The position numbers and the translations under genes are program-made. Below the pieces are notes generated by a model that worked only from the letters and a program-made list of their open reading frames with translations, was not told the origin of the DNA and did not search any database. Shown one piece after another: positions 53,692-62,464 of a stretch of 64,000 bases of DNA. The stretch comes from Micromonospora echinaurantiaca (lineage in GTDB: Bacteria; Actinomycetota; Actinomycetes; Mycobacteriales; Micromonosporaceae). The stretch covers positions 124,001-188,000 of the forward strand of contig NZ_LT607750.1 in the NCBI RefSeq assembly GCF_900090235.1. The letters run 5' to 3'. Each line of letters opens with the position of its first letter. The first letter of the stretch is position 1.

Positions 53692-55572
53692 TCAGAGCAG
53701 CGATTCGCGCCACTGCCGGTGCAGATCGGCGTACCGGCCGCCGCCGGCGGCGAGCCGCGCGGGCGGGCCGTCCTCGACGATCCGACCGCCGTCGAGGACC
53801 AGCACCCGGTCGGCGATCTCCACGGTGGAGAGCCGGTGCGCGATCACCAGCGCGGTGCGGTCGCGCAGGATGGTGCCGAGTGCGCGCTGCACCAGCCGCT
53901 CGGTGGGCACGTCCAGCGACGAGGTCGCCTCGTCCAGGATCAGCACCGTCGGGTCGGCCAGGAAGGCCCGGGCGAACGCGACCAGCTGCCGCTGCCCGGC
54001 GGAGAGCCGGCCGCCGCGGCGGTGCACCTCGGTGGCGTACCCGTCGGGGAGGGCGGCGATGAAGTCGTGCGCGCCGATCGCCCGGGCGGCCGCCTCGACG
54101 GCGTCGTCGTCGGCGCCCGGCCGACCGAAGCGGATGTTCTCCGCGACCGTACCGCCGAACAGGTGGGTCTCCTGGGTGACCAGCACCACCGCCCGGCGCA
54201 GCTCCGCGTCGGCCACGTCCCGCAGGTCGACCCCGTCCAGGCTCACCGTGCCGGCGAGCGGGTCGTGGAACCGGGCGAGCAGCTTGGCGATGGTCGACTT
54301 GCCCGCGCCGGTCGGCCCGATCAGCGCGACGGTCTGCCCGGCCGGGACGGTCAGGTCCAGCTCGGTGAGGATCGGCGTCTCCGGTCGGTAGCCGAAGGTG
54401 ACCGCGCGGAAGGCCACCGCCCCACGCGGCGGCCCGGCGGGCAGCGGTACGGGCCGGGCCGGCTCGGCCACCGCCGGTCGCTCGTCGAGCACCCCGGCGA
54501 GCTTCTCCAGCGCGGCCGTGGCCGACTGCAACGAGTTGTAGAACTGGCTCAGCTCCTGCATCGGTTCGAAGAACCGCCGCAGGTAGAGCAGGAACGCCGC
54601 GAGCACGCCGACGCCGGTGGCCCCGCCCAGCACCCGCCAGCCGCCGTAACAGAGCACCACCGCCACGGTGACGTTGCCGATCACCTTGATCCCCGGCGAG
54701 TACGTCGCGATCAGCCGGAACGCGTCCCGGCTGGCCCGCCGGTAGTCGTCGTTCACCGCGTCGAAGATGCGCTGGTTGCGCGGCTCCCGGCGGAACGCCT
54801 GGACCGCGCGGATGCCCCGGGTCGACTCGACGAAGTGGACGATGACCAGCGCCATCGCCTCCCGGGTGTGCCGGTACGCGCCGGCCGAGGCGCGGGCGAA
54901 CCAGCGGGAGAGCCAGAACAGGAACGGAAAGGCGAGCAGCGTCACGGCGGCCAGCGGCAGGTCCAGCCAGAGCAGGATGGCGGCCACCGACACGATCGAC
55001 AGCACGGCGAGGACCAGGCTGTCGATGCCGCCGTCGACGAGTTCGGCGATCGAGTCGAGGTCGCTGGTCAGCCGGGAGACCATCCGCCCCGACGTGTACC
55101 GCTCGTGGAACGCCACCGGCAGGCGCAGGAAGTGCCCGTACACCCGCTGGCGGAGGTCGAGCAGGACGGCCTGGCCGAGCTGCGCGGAGCGGGTCAGGAA
55201 GCCGCGCCGGGCCAGGAACTCGACGGCGGTGGCCGCGCCGAACGCGCCGGCGACGGCGACCAGCGGGCCGGCGTCGCCGGCGCGCAGCGGCGGGATGGCC
55301 CGGTCGATGCCGAGCATCACCAGGTACGGCCCGGCCATCGCGGCCGCGTTCTGGCTCAGCAGCAAGGCGACCGCCGTGCCGAGCCGGCGCCGGTGCGGGC
55401 GGAGCAGGTCGCGCAGCAGCAACCGGCTGCGGGCCCGCAGCCGGGCCACCGCCTCGGGCGTGGCCTCCTCGGCTCGGCTGCGGTCGGCCTCCGGGTCGGT
55501 GGCGATTCCGCGCCACCGGGCCAGGTCCGGCCCGTCGTCGGCCTCCTCGCCGGACCCGGCCTCGGCGGTCAC
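53692..55572 (-). CDS. ABC exporter half-transporter (canonical ATP site)
   Basis: This 626-residue protein starts at GTG 55572, overlapping the stop of the partner gene (GTGA); the open frame beyond is shadow. An acidic N terminus of about 45 residues precedes a six-helix type IV exporter domain (AGPYLVMLGIDRAIPPLR, FLRLPVAFHERYTSGRMVSRLTSDLDSI). NBD: Walker A GPTGAGKST, Q-loop VTQETHLFGG, signature LSAGQRQL, Walker B VLILDEATSSLD with catalytic Glu, and H-loop IAHRLSTVE. It forms a heterodimer with the upstream product. Confidence 0.94.
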   Translation of the reverse strand: MTAEAGSGEEADDGPDLARWRGIATDPEADRSRAEEATPEAVARLRARSRLLLRDLLRPHRRRLGTAVALLLSQNAAAMAGPYLVMLGIDRAIPPLRAGDAGPLVAVAGAFGAATAVEFLARRGFLTRSAQLGQAVLLDLRQRVYGHFLRLPVAFHERYTSGRMVSRLTSDLDSIAELVDGGIDSLVLAVLSIVSVAAILLWLDLPLAAVTLLAFPFLFWLSRWFARASAGAYRHTREAMALVIVHFVESTRGIRAVQAFRREPRNQRIFDAVNDDYRRASRDAFRLIATYSPGIKVIGNVTVAVVLCYGGWRVLGGATGVGVLAAFLLYLRRFFEPMQELSQFYNSLQSATAALEKLAGVLDERPAVAEPARPVPLPAGPPRGAVAFRAVTFGYRPETPILTELDLTVPAGQTVALIGPTGAGKSTIAKLLARFHDPLAGTVSLDGVDLRDVADAELRRAVVLVTQETHLFGGTVAENIRFGRPGADDDAVEAAARAIGAHDFIAALPDGYATEVHRRGGRLSAGQRQLVAFARAFLADPTVLILDEATSSLDVPTERLVQRALGTILRDRTALVIAHRLSTVEIADRVLVLDGGRIVEDGPPARLAAGGGRYADLHRQWRESLL

Positions 55573-57398
55573 GACCGCACCAGGCCACGACCGCCGGGCG
55601 CCGGTTCGGTGGTCGCGTCCGGCGGCTCGGCGGAGAGCACCGCGCGGTACGCCGGCACCGTGGCGAGCAAGTCGGTGTGCCGGCCCACCGCGGCGATCCG
55701 GCCGCCGTCGAGCAGCGCCACCCGGTCGGCGAGCGCGATGGTCGACGGCCGGTGTACCACCAGCAGCGCCGTGGTCTCCCGCAGCACCCGCTTCAGCGCC
55801 GCTTCCACCAGCGCCTCGGTCTGCACGTCGAGAGCGGAGAGCGGGTCGTCGAGGACGAGCAGCGCCGGCCGACCGAGCACCGCCCGGGCCAGCGCGAGCC
55901 GCTGCCGCTGCCCGCCGGAGAGGGAGAGCCCCTGCTCGCCGACCCGGGTGGCCAACCCCCACGGCAGGTCGTACGCGAAGTCGGCCTGGGCCAGCGCGAG
56001 CGCGGCCCGGACCTCGTCCTCGCCGGCGTCCGGCCGGCCCAGGGTGAGGTTCTCCCAGACCGACATGGAGAACAGCGTCGGCTCCTCGAACGCCACCCCG
56101 ACCAGCCGGCGCAGCGAGGCCAGCCGCACCTGCCGCAGGTCGTGCCCGTCGAGGGTGATCCGCCCACCGGTCACCTCGTGCAGCCGGGGCACCAGGGAGA
56201 GCAGCGTGCTCTTACCGCAGCCGGTCGCGCCGACCAGGGCCAGCGTCTCGCCGGGCTCGACGGTCAACTCCACGTCGCGCAGCACCGGGGTGCCGGCCCC
56301 GGGGTAGCGGAAGCTGACCCGCTCGAAGCGGAGCCGGCCGCGGACCGCGGCGCGGGGCAGCGACACCGCCCCGGGGGCGTCCACGATGGCCGGCGGGGTG
56401 TCCAGCACCTCCTGGACCCGGTCCGCCGCGGTGGCCGCCTCCTGCCCGTTGGCGATGATCCAGCCCAGCGACTGCACCGGCCAGATCAGCATCAGCTGGA
56501 GGCTGACGAAGGCGACCAGCTCGCCGATGGTGAGCACCCCGGCGGCGGCCGCCGCGGCCCCGGCCACCAGCACGATGCCCAGGGTCAGGTTCGGCACCAG
56601 GTCGAGCCGGGCGGAGGTGCGGGCCAACAGCCGCCCCTTGCCCACCCCGGTGTCGTGCAGCGCCCGCGCGCCGGCGGCGAACCGGGCCGCCAGTTCCGGC
56701 CCCCGGCCGTACGCCTTCATGGTGCGCAGGCCCTGCGCGGTCTCCTCGACCAGCGTGGCGACGTCGCCCTGCTGGTCCTGCATCCGCCGGGACGCGGTGT
56801 GGTACGCGCGGGCGAAGCGGCGACTGATCAGCAGCAGCGGCACCGCGCTGGCCGCCACCAGCAGCCCCAGCGCGGGGTGCAGCCGGATCAGCAGCACCAC
56901 CACGACCAGGTAGGTGACCAGGTTGAGCACCAGGAAGAACAGGCCGAAGGAGAGGAACCGGCGGATCACCGACAGGTCGCTGGTGATCCGGGAGAGCAGT
57001 TGGCCCGACTGCCACCGGTCGTGGAAGCTGGCCGGCAGGCGTTGCAGGTGGGCGTAGACGTCCGCCCGGATGGCCGCCTCCATGGCCACCGACGAGGACG
57101 ACTGCACCCACCGCCGGACGAAGATCAGCAGCGCTTCGGCCAGACCGAGCAGCAGGGCCAGCCCGGCCAGCCGGAACAGGCCGGCCGGGTCCTGCCGGGC
57201 GACCGGCCCGTCGACCACCCGCTGGGCCACCAGCGGGATCGCGATGCTGGCCCCGGTGGCGGCCAGCGCGGCGAGCAGCAGCCAGCCGAACTCGACCGCG
57301 TACGGGCGCAGGTAGTGGCGCAGTCGCCAGAGGTTGTGCAGCGGATGCCGGCCAGCCGCGACCCCGGGAGCCGGGTTGCCGTCGCTCTCCGCAGGCAC
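55569..57398 (-). CDS. ABC exporter half-transporter (degenerate ATP site)
   Basis: This 609-residue protein starts at GTG 57398, with TACCGT six bases upstream (likely leaderless). The exporter domain has VAQRVVDGPVARQDP and LQRLPASFHDRWQSGQLLSRITSDLSVI. NBD: Walker A GATGCGKST, signature LSGGQRQR, but Walker B is LLVLDDPLSALD, with Asp in place of the catalytic Glu, and the H-loop is VVHRPSTIA. This is the mark of the non-hydrolysing site in heterodimeric exporters of the TM287/288 or LmrCD kind. Substrate unknown; drugs or lipids are usual. Confidence 0.94.
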   Translation of the reverse strand: MPAESDGNPAPGVAAGRHPLHNLWRLRHYLRPYAVEFGWLLLAALAATGASIAIPLVAQRVVDGPVARQDPAGLFRLAGLALLLGLAEALLIFVRRWVQSSSSVAMEAAIRADVYAHLQRLPASFHDRWQSGQLLSRITSDLSVIRRFLSFGLFFLVLNLVTYLVVVVLLIRLHPALGLLVAASAVPLLLISRRFARAYHTASRRMQDQQGDVATLVEETAQGLRTMKAYGRGPELAARFAAGARALHDTGVGKGRLLARTSARLDLVPNLTLGIVLVAGAAAAAAGVLTIGELVAFVSLQLMLIWPVQSLGWIIANGQEAATAADRVQEVLDTPPAIVDAPGAVSLPRAAVRGRLRFERVSFRYPGAGTPVLRDVELTVEPGETLALVGATGCGKSTLLSLVPRLHEVTGGRITLDGHDLRQVRLASLRRLVGVAFEEPTLFSMSVWENLTLGRPDAGEDEVRAALALAQADFAYDLPWGLATRVGEQGLSLSGGQRQRLALARAVLGRPALLVLDDPLSALDVQTEALVEAALKRVLRETTALLVVHRPSTIALADRVALLDGGRIAAVGRHTDLLATVPAYRAVLSAEPPDATTEPAPGGRGLVRS

Positions 57399-57435
57399 TA
57401 CCCGACGGTATCGGCAAACATGAGATCGACAGGTG

Positions 57436-57951
57436 TCAGCTTGCCGTCAACCGCCGCTCATGACCGAGAAGCCACTTCTTCACGTCCAGCCCCCAGCGAT
57501 AGCCGCCGAGGGTTCCGTCGGTGCGCAGCACCCGGTGGCAGGGGACGAAGAGCGCGGCGGCGTTGCGCGCGCAGGCGGCCGCGGCGGCGCGTACCGCCTG
57601 CGGGCGGCCGGCCAGCCCGGCGAACCCGGTGTAGGTGACCGGCTCGCCCGGCTTCACCTCGCGCAGCACGTCCCAGGCGTGCGCCAGGAAGACGCCGCCG
57701 CTGTGCTGCCGTACCGGCACCCCGTCGATCGCGGTCAGGTCGCCGTCCAGGTAGGACGCCACGGCGGCGGTGACCGGGCCGAGGTCGGCCCGGTGCCGCA
57801 GCGGCGCCCGCAGGCTCGGGTGCATCACCGGCAGCAGCTGCTGCGGGTCGGCGGTGAAGCCGGCCGCCCGGACCGCGCCGTCGGCGTCGACGAGGATGCT
57901 CAGCGGTCCGGTCGGGGTGGTGAGGACGGTGCTGTCGATGGTCGTGCTCAT
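57436..57951 (-). CDS. ogt: Methylated-DNA-protein-cysteine methyltransferase
   Basis: This 171-residue suicide repair protein removes methyl groups from O6-methylguanine. Active-site Cys138 is in LFVPCHRVLRTDG; the DNA-binding helix has GRPQAVRAAAAACARN and the end is KKWLLGHE. ATG 57951 has GGAGAG upstream and overlaps the stop of the ada-alkA gene (ATGA), so both repair genes are one operon. Confidence 0.95.
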   Translation of the reverse strand: MSTTIDSTVLTTPTGPLSILVDADGAVRAAGFTADPQQLLPVMHPSLRAPLRHRADLGPVTAAVASYLDGDLTAIDGVPVRQHSGGVFLAHAWDVLREVKPGEPVTYTGFAGLAGRPQAVRAAAAACARNAAALFVPCHRVLRTDGTLGGYRWGLDVKKWLLGHERRLTAS

Positions 57952-59483
57952 GCTGCTCTCCAGAGTCTGATCACCGCGTACGAGCGCCAGGGGCGCCAGC
58001 GTTCGGCGTACGCGTCGAGGGTCTTCGGGTCGGTGGGCAGGCCGAGGGCGGCGGCGCCACGGCGGACGGCCAGGTCGGTGGGGAGCAGGACGTCCGGGTC
58101 GCCGAGTGCGCGCATGGCCACGTAGCCGGCGGTCCACGGCCCGATCCCGGGCAGCGTCAGCAGCCGCCGCACCGCCTCCTCCCGGTCCCCACCCGGATCG
58201 AGGTCGAGCTCGCCGTCGGCAACGGCCCGGGCCAGCGCCCGAATGGTCTCCCGCCGCCCGGCAGGCATCCCGAACGCCCCATCCGCCAGCCCAACCACCT
58301 CCGCCGCCCCCGGAAACCCCCGCAACCCCCCACCCCCGCCCCCGGGGCGCTCGCCGCCCTCAGGGTGTTGATCATGAGGTTGGCGGTGGTTCCGGAGATC
58401 CAGTTCGCCGTCAACCTCATGATCAACGGCGGCAGCGGCGGTGGGCGCGGGTTGGGTGTGGGTGAGGAGGCGGGTGAGGGTGGTGCGGGCGGAGGTGACC
58501 GAGACCTGCTGGCCGACGATGGCGCGGACGGCCATCTCGAAGCCGTCGACCGAGCGGGGGAGGCGGATCCCGGGCTCGGCGGCGACCACCGGGGCCAGCG
58601 CCGCATCGGCGGCCAGGGTCTGGTCGACGGCGGCGGGATCGGCGTCGAGGTCGAGCAGGCGGCGGCAACGGGCCACCGCCGGAGCCAGATCGCGCATGTC
58701 GGTCAGCCGCAGCGTCGCCGACACGTGCCCGTCGGCCGGGGTGAGCGCCACCTCGCCGGTGCCGTGCGGCAGCCGCAGGCCGCGCCGGTAGGTGCCGTCG
58801 CGCACCTCCTCCATGCCCGGCAGCGCGCGCAGCGCGAGGAAGTCCAGCAGCGCGCGGGCGTGCAACGGCGGGCGGTACGCCAGCCGCAGCGTGATCGTGC
58901 CCGCCCCGCCCGGCGCCGGCCGCCGCCGGGCGGCCCGCAACTCGGACGGCGGCACCCCGTACACCTCGCGGACCGTGTCGTTGAACTGCCGTACGCTGCC
59001 GAACCCGGCCGCGAACGCGATCTCGGCCAGGCCGAGGTCGGTGGTCTCGATCAGGGTGCGGGCGGTCTGCGCGCGCTGCGCCCGGGCCAGTGCGAGCGGC
59101 CCGGCGCCCATCTCCGTACGCAGCATCCGGTGCAGGTGCCGCTCGGTGTAGCCGAGCCGGGCGGCCAGCCCCGGCACGCCCTCCCGGTCCACCACCCCGT
59201 CGGCGATCAGCCGCATCGCCCGGCCCACCACGTCGGCGCGGACGTCCCACTGCGGCGAACCGGGCGCCGCGTCCGGCCGGCACCGGCGGCAGGCACGCAG
59301 CCCGGCGCCCTGGGCCGCCGCGGCGGACGGGAAGAACCGGACGTTCTGCCGCTTCGGCGTCATCGCCGGGCAGGACGGCCGGCAGTAGATCCCGGTCGAG
59401 GTCACCCCGGTGTAGAACCACCCGTCGAACCGCTGGTCGCGGCTGTCGACGGCTCGGTAGCACCGTTCGAAGTCCAATTCCAC
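57948..59483 (-). CDS. Ada regulator fused to AlkA 3-methyladenine DNA glycosylase, with repeat inserted in frame
   Basis: This protein has 511 residues from GTG 59483 (VELDFERCYRAVDSRD); ATG 59534 is possible. Domains: Ada methyl-phosphotriester zinc domain (Cys34, 38, 65, 68; acceptor in GIYCRPSC), AraC HTH (GVPGLAARLGYTERHLHRML and LAEIAFAAGFGSVRQFNDTVREVYG), AlkA N-terminal domain, and HhH-GPD glycosylase domain (AIVGQQVSVTSARTTL, LPGIGPWTAGYVAMRAL, catalytic Asp in LLPTDLAVR). Residues about 353-373 are encoded by a palindromic repeat and flanked by Pro/Ala- and Gly-rich spacer; they enlarge a loop just after the QQVS helix. Whether the glycosylase still folds is open. Autoregulated by methylation in relatives. 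Confidence 0.9.
   Translation of the reverse strand: MELDFERCYRAVDSRDQRFDGWFYTGVTSTGIYCRPSCPAMTPKRQNVRFFPSAAAAQGAGLRACRRCRPDAAPGSPQWDVRADVVGRAMRLIADGVVDREGVPGLAARLGYTERHLHRMLRTEMGAGPLALARAQRAQTARTLIETTDLGLAEIAFAAGFGSVRQFNDTVREVYGVPPSELRAARRRPAPGGAGTITLRLAYRPPLHARALLDFLALRALPGMEEVRDGTYRRGLRLPHGTGEVALTPADGHVSATLRLTDMRDLAPAVARCRRLLDLDADPAAVDQTLAADAALAPVVAAEPGIRLPRSVDGFEMAVRAIVGQQVSVTSARTTLTRLLTHTQPAPTAAAAVDHEVDGELDLRNHRQPHDQHPEGGERPGGGGGGLRGFPGAAEVVGLADGAFGMPAGRRETIRALARAVADGELDLDPGGDREEAVRRLLTLPGIGPWTAGYVAMRALGDPDVLLPTDLAVRRGAAALGLPTDPKTLDAYAERWRPWRSYAVIRLWRAA
58367..58427. repeat. Palindromic GATCATGA-family repeat inside the ada-alkA gene
   Basis: GTTGATCATGAGGTTGGCGG (58367-58386) pairs with 58408-58427, with one wobble, around a 21-nt loop. 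It shares GATCATGA and the AGTTG/GGTTG block with the element at 28941. It lies within coding sequence and adds about 20 codons in frame. Confidence 0.75.
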
Positions 59484-59668
59484 GACACCGATGATGCTCC
59501 TGCTCGCGGCCCCTGGCTCGCGGGATTCGGACATGGCCGTGCGGCTGGTGTCCGCCGCCTCTGCCGGGTTGGCCGGCCAGTGCCCGCCGGCCCGGGTGCG
59601 AGCGTCGCCGCCGTCCCGGCCCGGCCCGGCTTGACCCGGCCCGGCCCGGCTCGGTCAGCGCCGCCGGG

Positions 59669-61015
59669 TCAGCGGCGCCGACCGGGTCGCTCGGGTCGAC
59701 CGCGCTCGGCGAGCAGGGCCGGCCGGAACAGGCCGTCCGGGTCGTAGCGGCGCCACGCCCGGGCCACCCGGCGGCCGGTCTCGCCCGGGTAGATCCGGTC
59801 GAACGCGGCGCGGTCCGGCCGGGACTCGAAGTTCACGTACGCCCCGTCGGTGTGCCGGGCGACGTCCCGGAAGGCCGCGTCGAGCGCCGCCCCGCCCTGC
59901 GGCGGGAAGACCGAGGCGACCACGAGCGTGCTCTGGTGCCGGTGCGGGTACGCGGTCGCCTCCGGGGCGACGTCGTTGACCGCGCCGCCGACCGACCGCA
60001 GCTGCACCAGGGCCCGGTGCGGGCCGGTCACCGTCCGCATCACCGCCCGGGCGCTGCCCTCGTCCAGCTCGGGCAGCAGCCCGTTGGTGGTGAGCGACGG
60101 CTGCTGGCCCACGTTCGGGTGCAGGTGCGCCGGCGGCACCAGGGCGGCGTACGGCACCAGGTCGCTGCGGTGCTCCAGCAGCTTGCCGATCTCCAGCAGC
60201 GGTGCCACGGCGGGCCGGACCCGGCGCGGGCTCTCCGCCGCGACCACGGCGGTGATCTGCATGACCGCCGACGACCCGTACGGGAACAGCACCACCGCCG
60301 TGCTGAGTTCCCGCGGCGCCTCGGCCAGCCGGCCCGCCCACTCCCGCAGCGTGCTGCCGTCCGGGCTCGCCTCGACGGCGAGCTGGGCCACGCCGACGGT
60401 GCGGATCTCGGCCGCCTCGATCTCGAAGGCCACCACGATGCCGACGCCCGCGCCGGCGCCCCGGACCGCCCAGAACAGCTCCGGCTCGTGCTCCGCGTCC
60501 GCGCGCAGCACCGTCCCGTCGGCCAGCACCACCTCGACCGCGCGGACGTGGTCGATGGTGAGCCCGTACGAGCGCACCAGCCAGCCGACGCCGCCACCGG
60601 TGGCCAGGCCGCCGACGCCGACGTTGCCGTGGTCGCCAGAGCTGATCGCCAGCCCGTACCGGGTCAGCGTCTGGGCGACCTGCGCCCAGCGCGCGCCGGC
60701 CTCGACCCGGACCAGCCGGGTGCGCCGGTCGAGCACCTCGACCCGGTTCAGCGCGGACAGGTCGATGACCACCCCGCCGTCGTTGCTGGCGGAGCCGGAC
60801 AGGCCGTGGCCGCCGCTGCGGACCGCGACCGGCAGCCCCTGCTCGCGGGCGTGGCGGACGGCGGCGACCACCTCCGCGGTGGTCTCCGGCAGCAGTACGG
60901 CCGCCGGGTTGGCCCGGGTGGTGTACGTCGAGCGGAGCATCGCGTACCGCCGGTCGCCGGGCGTGACGAGCTTGCCGGTCAGCTGCTCCGGCAGGTTGGC
61001 TCGCACCTGGTTCAC
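59669..61015 (-). CDS. FAD-linked oxidase, berberine-bridge-enzyme-like
   Basis: This 448-residue protein starts at GTG 61015, overlapping the stop of the upstream gene by 4 nt. The PCMH FAD-binding domain has LLPETTAEVVAAVRHAREQGLPVAVRSGGHGLSGS; His70 of SGGHG is the usual covalent FAD attachment. The second attachment Cys of bicovalent members is not there (SGDHGNVGVGGLATGGG). The C-terminal BBE motif is AYVNFESRPD...RIYPGETGRRVARAWRRYDPDGLF. Substrates in this family are sugars, alkaloids or polyketides; here unknown. Confidence 0.92.
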   Translation of the reverse strand: MNQVRANLPEQLTGKLVTPGDRRYAMLRSTYTTRANPAAVLLPETTAEVVAAVRHAREQGLPVAVRSGGHGLSGSASNDGGVVIDLSALNRVEVLDRRTRLVRVEAGARWAQVAQTLTRYGLAISSGDHGNVGVGGLATGGGVGWLVRSYGLTIDHVRAVEVVLADGTVLRADAEHEPELFWAVRGAGAGVGIVVAFEIEAAEIRTVGVAQLAVEASPDGSTLREWAGRLAEAPRELSTAVVLFPYGSSAVMQITAVVAAESPRRVRPAVAPLLEIGKLLEHRSDLVPYAALVPPAHLHPNVGQQPSLTTNGLLPELDEGSARAVMRTVTGPHRALVQLRSVGGAVNDVAPEATAYPHRHQSTLVVASVFPPQGGAALDAAFRDVARHTDGAYVNFESRPDRAAFDRIYPGETGRRVARAWRRYDPDGLFRPALLAERGRPERPGRRR

Positions 61016-61911
61016 CGCTGCCCCCTGATCTGTCGTACCTGCTCGCGGACGGCCGGCACCACCTGCGCGGCGAACACCTCGAGCTGGGCCCGGTGGGCCG
61101 TCACCGGCCAGAAGACGAACGTGTCGAAGCCGAGGTCGACGGCCCACCGGGTGAGCGTGTCCACCCAGACGTCGGTGTCGCCGACCAGGCCGGTGGCGCC
61201 GCGGTACGGACCGATGGCGCCGATGACGTTGTAGATCCGCCGGATCGACGCCGGGTCCCGGCCGGCCGCCCGGGCCGCCTCGTCGATGACCCGCTGGCGG
61301 GCCGGCACCTCGGCCGACGGCACGTAGATGTTCAGCGGTGAGATCCACCCGTCGGCGTATCGGCCGGCGACGCTGAGCATGCGTGGTCGCTGGCCACCCA
61401 GCCAGAGCGGCACCGGGGCCGGTGGCACCGGCCCGGCCTGGTAGCCCTCGACGGTGTGCTGCTCGCCGCGGAAGCGCACCGCTTCGCCGGCCAGCGCCCG
61501 CCGCATGATCTGCAGCGCCTCGGCCGTGTACGCCACGGTGGCCGGGCCGCCGCGCCGGGGCCCGCCCATCGCGGCGATGGCGTCCGGGCTCGGGCCGCCG
61601 CCGACGCCGAGGACCACCCGGCCGCCGGTCAGCACGCTCAGCGAGGCGGCCGACTTGGCGAGCATGGTCGGCGGGCGCAGTTGCAGGTCGGCCACGTCGG
61701 TGAGGAACGAGATCCGCTCGGTCTCGGCGGCCAGGTGGCTGATCAGGGTCCAGGTGTCGAAGTAGCTGGGCTGGTAGGCGTGGTCCTGGACGGCCAGGTA
61801 GTCCAGTCGGCCCGCGACGGCCGCCCGGGCCATCTGTCGGGTTTCGGGTAGTTTGTCGACTGACGGGTCGAGGCTCACCCCGAACGTCAGCGGCTGTTGG
61901 TGATCGGTCAT
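61012..61911 (-). CDS. LLM-class (luciferase-like) F420/FMN-dependent oxidoreductase
   Basis: This 299-residue TIM-barrel oxidoreductase starts at ATG 61911 (MTDHQQPLTFGVSLDP). Motifs: YLAVQDHAYQPSYFDTWTLISHLAAETERI, GGRVVLGVGGG, VPLWLGGQRPRML and ADGWISPL. Actinobacterial members mostly use F420. It is coupled to the covalent flavoprotein gene and divergent from an HxlR regulator that probably controls both. Confidence 0.92.
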   Translation of the reverse strand: MTDHQQPLTFGVSLDPSVDKLPETRQMARAAVAGRLDYLAVQDHAYQPSYFDTWTLISHLAAETERISFLTDVADLQLRPPTMLAKSAASLSVLTGGRVVLGVGGGPSPDAIAAMGGPRRGGPATVAYTAEALQIMRRALAGEAVRFRGEQHTVEGYQAGPVPPAPVPLWLGGQRPRMLSVAGRYADGWISPLNIYVPSAEVPARQRVIDEAARAAGRDPASIRRIYNVIGAIGPYRGATGLVGDTDVWVDTLTRWAVDLGFDTFVFWPVTAHRAQLEVFAAQVVPAVREQVRQIRGQR

Positions 61912-61956
61912 GACCCCAGGCTGCGCGGACCGGATCCGCTTGCCAAACCCCAGGTT

Positions 61957-61977
61957 AGTTACTAATCTTTGGTAAGT
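61957..61977. promoter_or_regulatory. HxlR operator in the divergent promoter
   Basis: AGTTACTAAT and TTTGGTAAGT form an imperfect inverted repeat (7 of 10 pairs, with TTAC/GTAA conserved) around one base. It overlaps the start of the HxlR gene and is AT-rich within GC-rich surroundings; a regulator bound here would block both directions. Confidence 0.55.
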
Positions 61978-62368
61978 GACCGATCGACCACCGCCCATCA
62001 GTCGGGCGTACCAGGACATCGACGACGCGGGCTGTCGGGTCTTCCAGGACGCGCTGGAACTGGTCGGCCGCCGGTGGACCGGAGCGATCCTGCTGGCCGC
62101 GGCCCGCGGCGCCCGTCGGTTCGGCGAGTACCGGGTGGCGGTGACCGGGATCTCCGACCGACTGCTCGCCCAGCGGCTCAAGGAGTTGGAGGCCGACGGC
62201 CTCATCGAGCGCACCGTGATCCCGACGTCCCCGGTGCAGGTCCGCTACGCCCCGACCCGCGACGGCGCCGAGCTGATGAGGGTGCTGCAACCCCTGGTCG
62301 ACTGGGGCCACCGGCACCGCGGGCGGGTGGCCGGCGGCCCGCCCGGGGCCGGCGACGGCGGCCGGTGA
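61976..62368 (+). CDS. HxlR-family transcriptional regulator
   Basis: This 130-residue winged-helix regulator starts at GTG 61976. The family core is CRVFQDALELVGRRWTGAILLAAARGARRFGEYRVAVTGISDRLLAQRLKELEADGLIERTV, then VRYAPTRDGAELMRVLQPLVDWG. The single Cys near residue 20 is at the place where redox- or aldehyde-sensing members have theirs. It probably represses the divergent oxidoreductase operon. Confidence 0.92.
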   Translation: MTDRPPPISRAYQDIDDAGCRVFQDALELVGRRWTGAILLAAARGARRFGEYRVAVTGISDRLLAQRLKELEADGLIERTVIPTSPVQVRYAPTRDGAELMRVLQPLVDWGHRHRGRVAGGPPGAGDGGR

Positions 62369-62464
62369 CCGGCCGGCGGTGACGGCGGCGGGCGTCGTCG
62401 GCCGCCGAAACTGTCGGTTGTGGTCGGTACCGTCCCGGCACCAACTCAAGAAGGGGTGCGAGCG

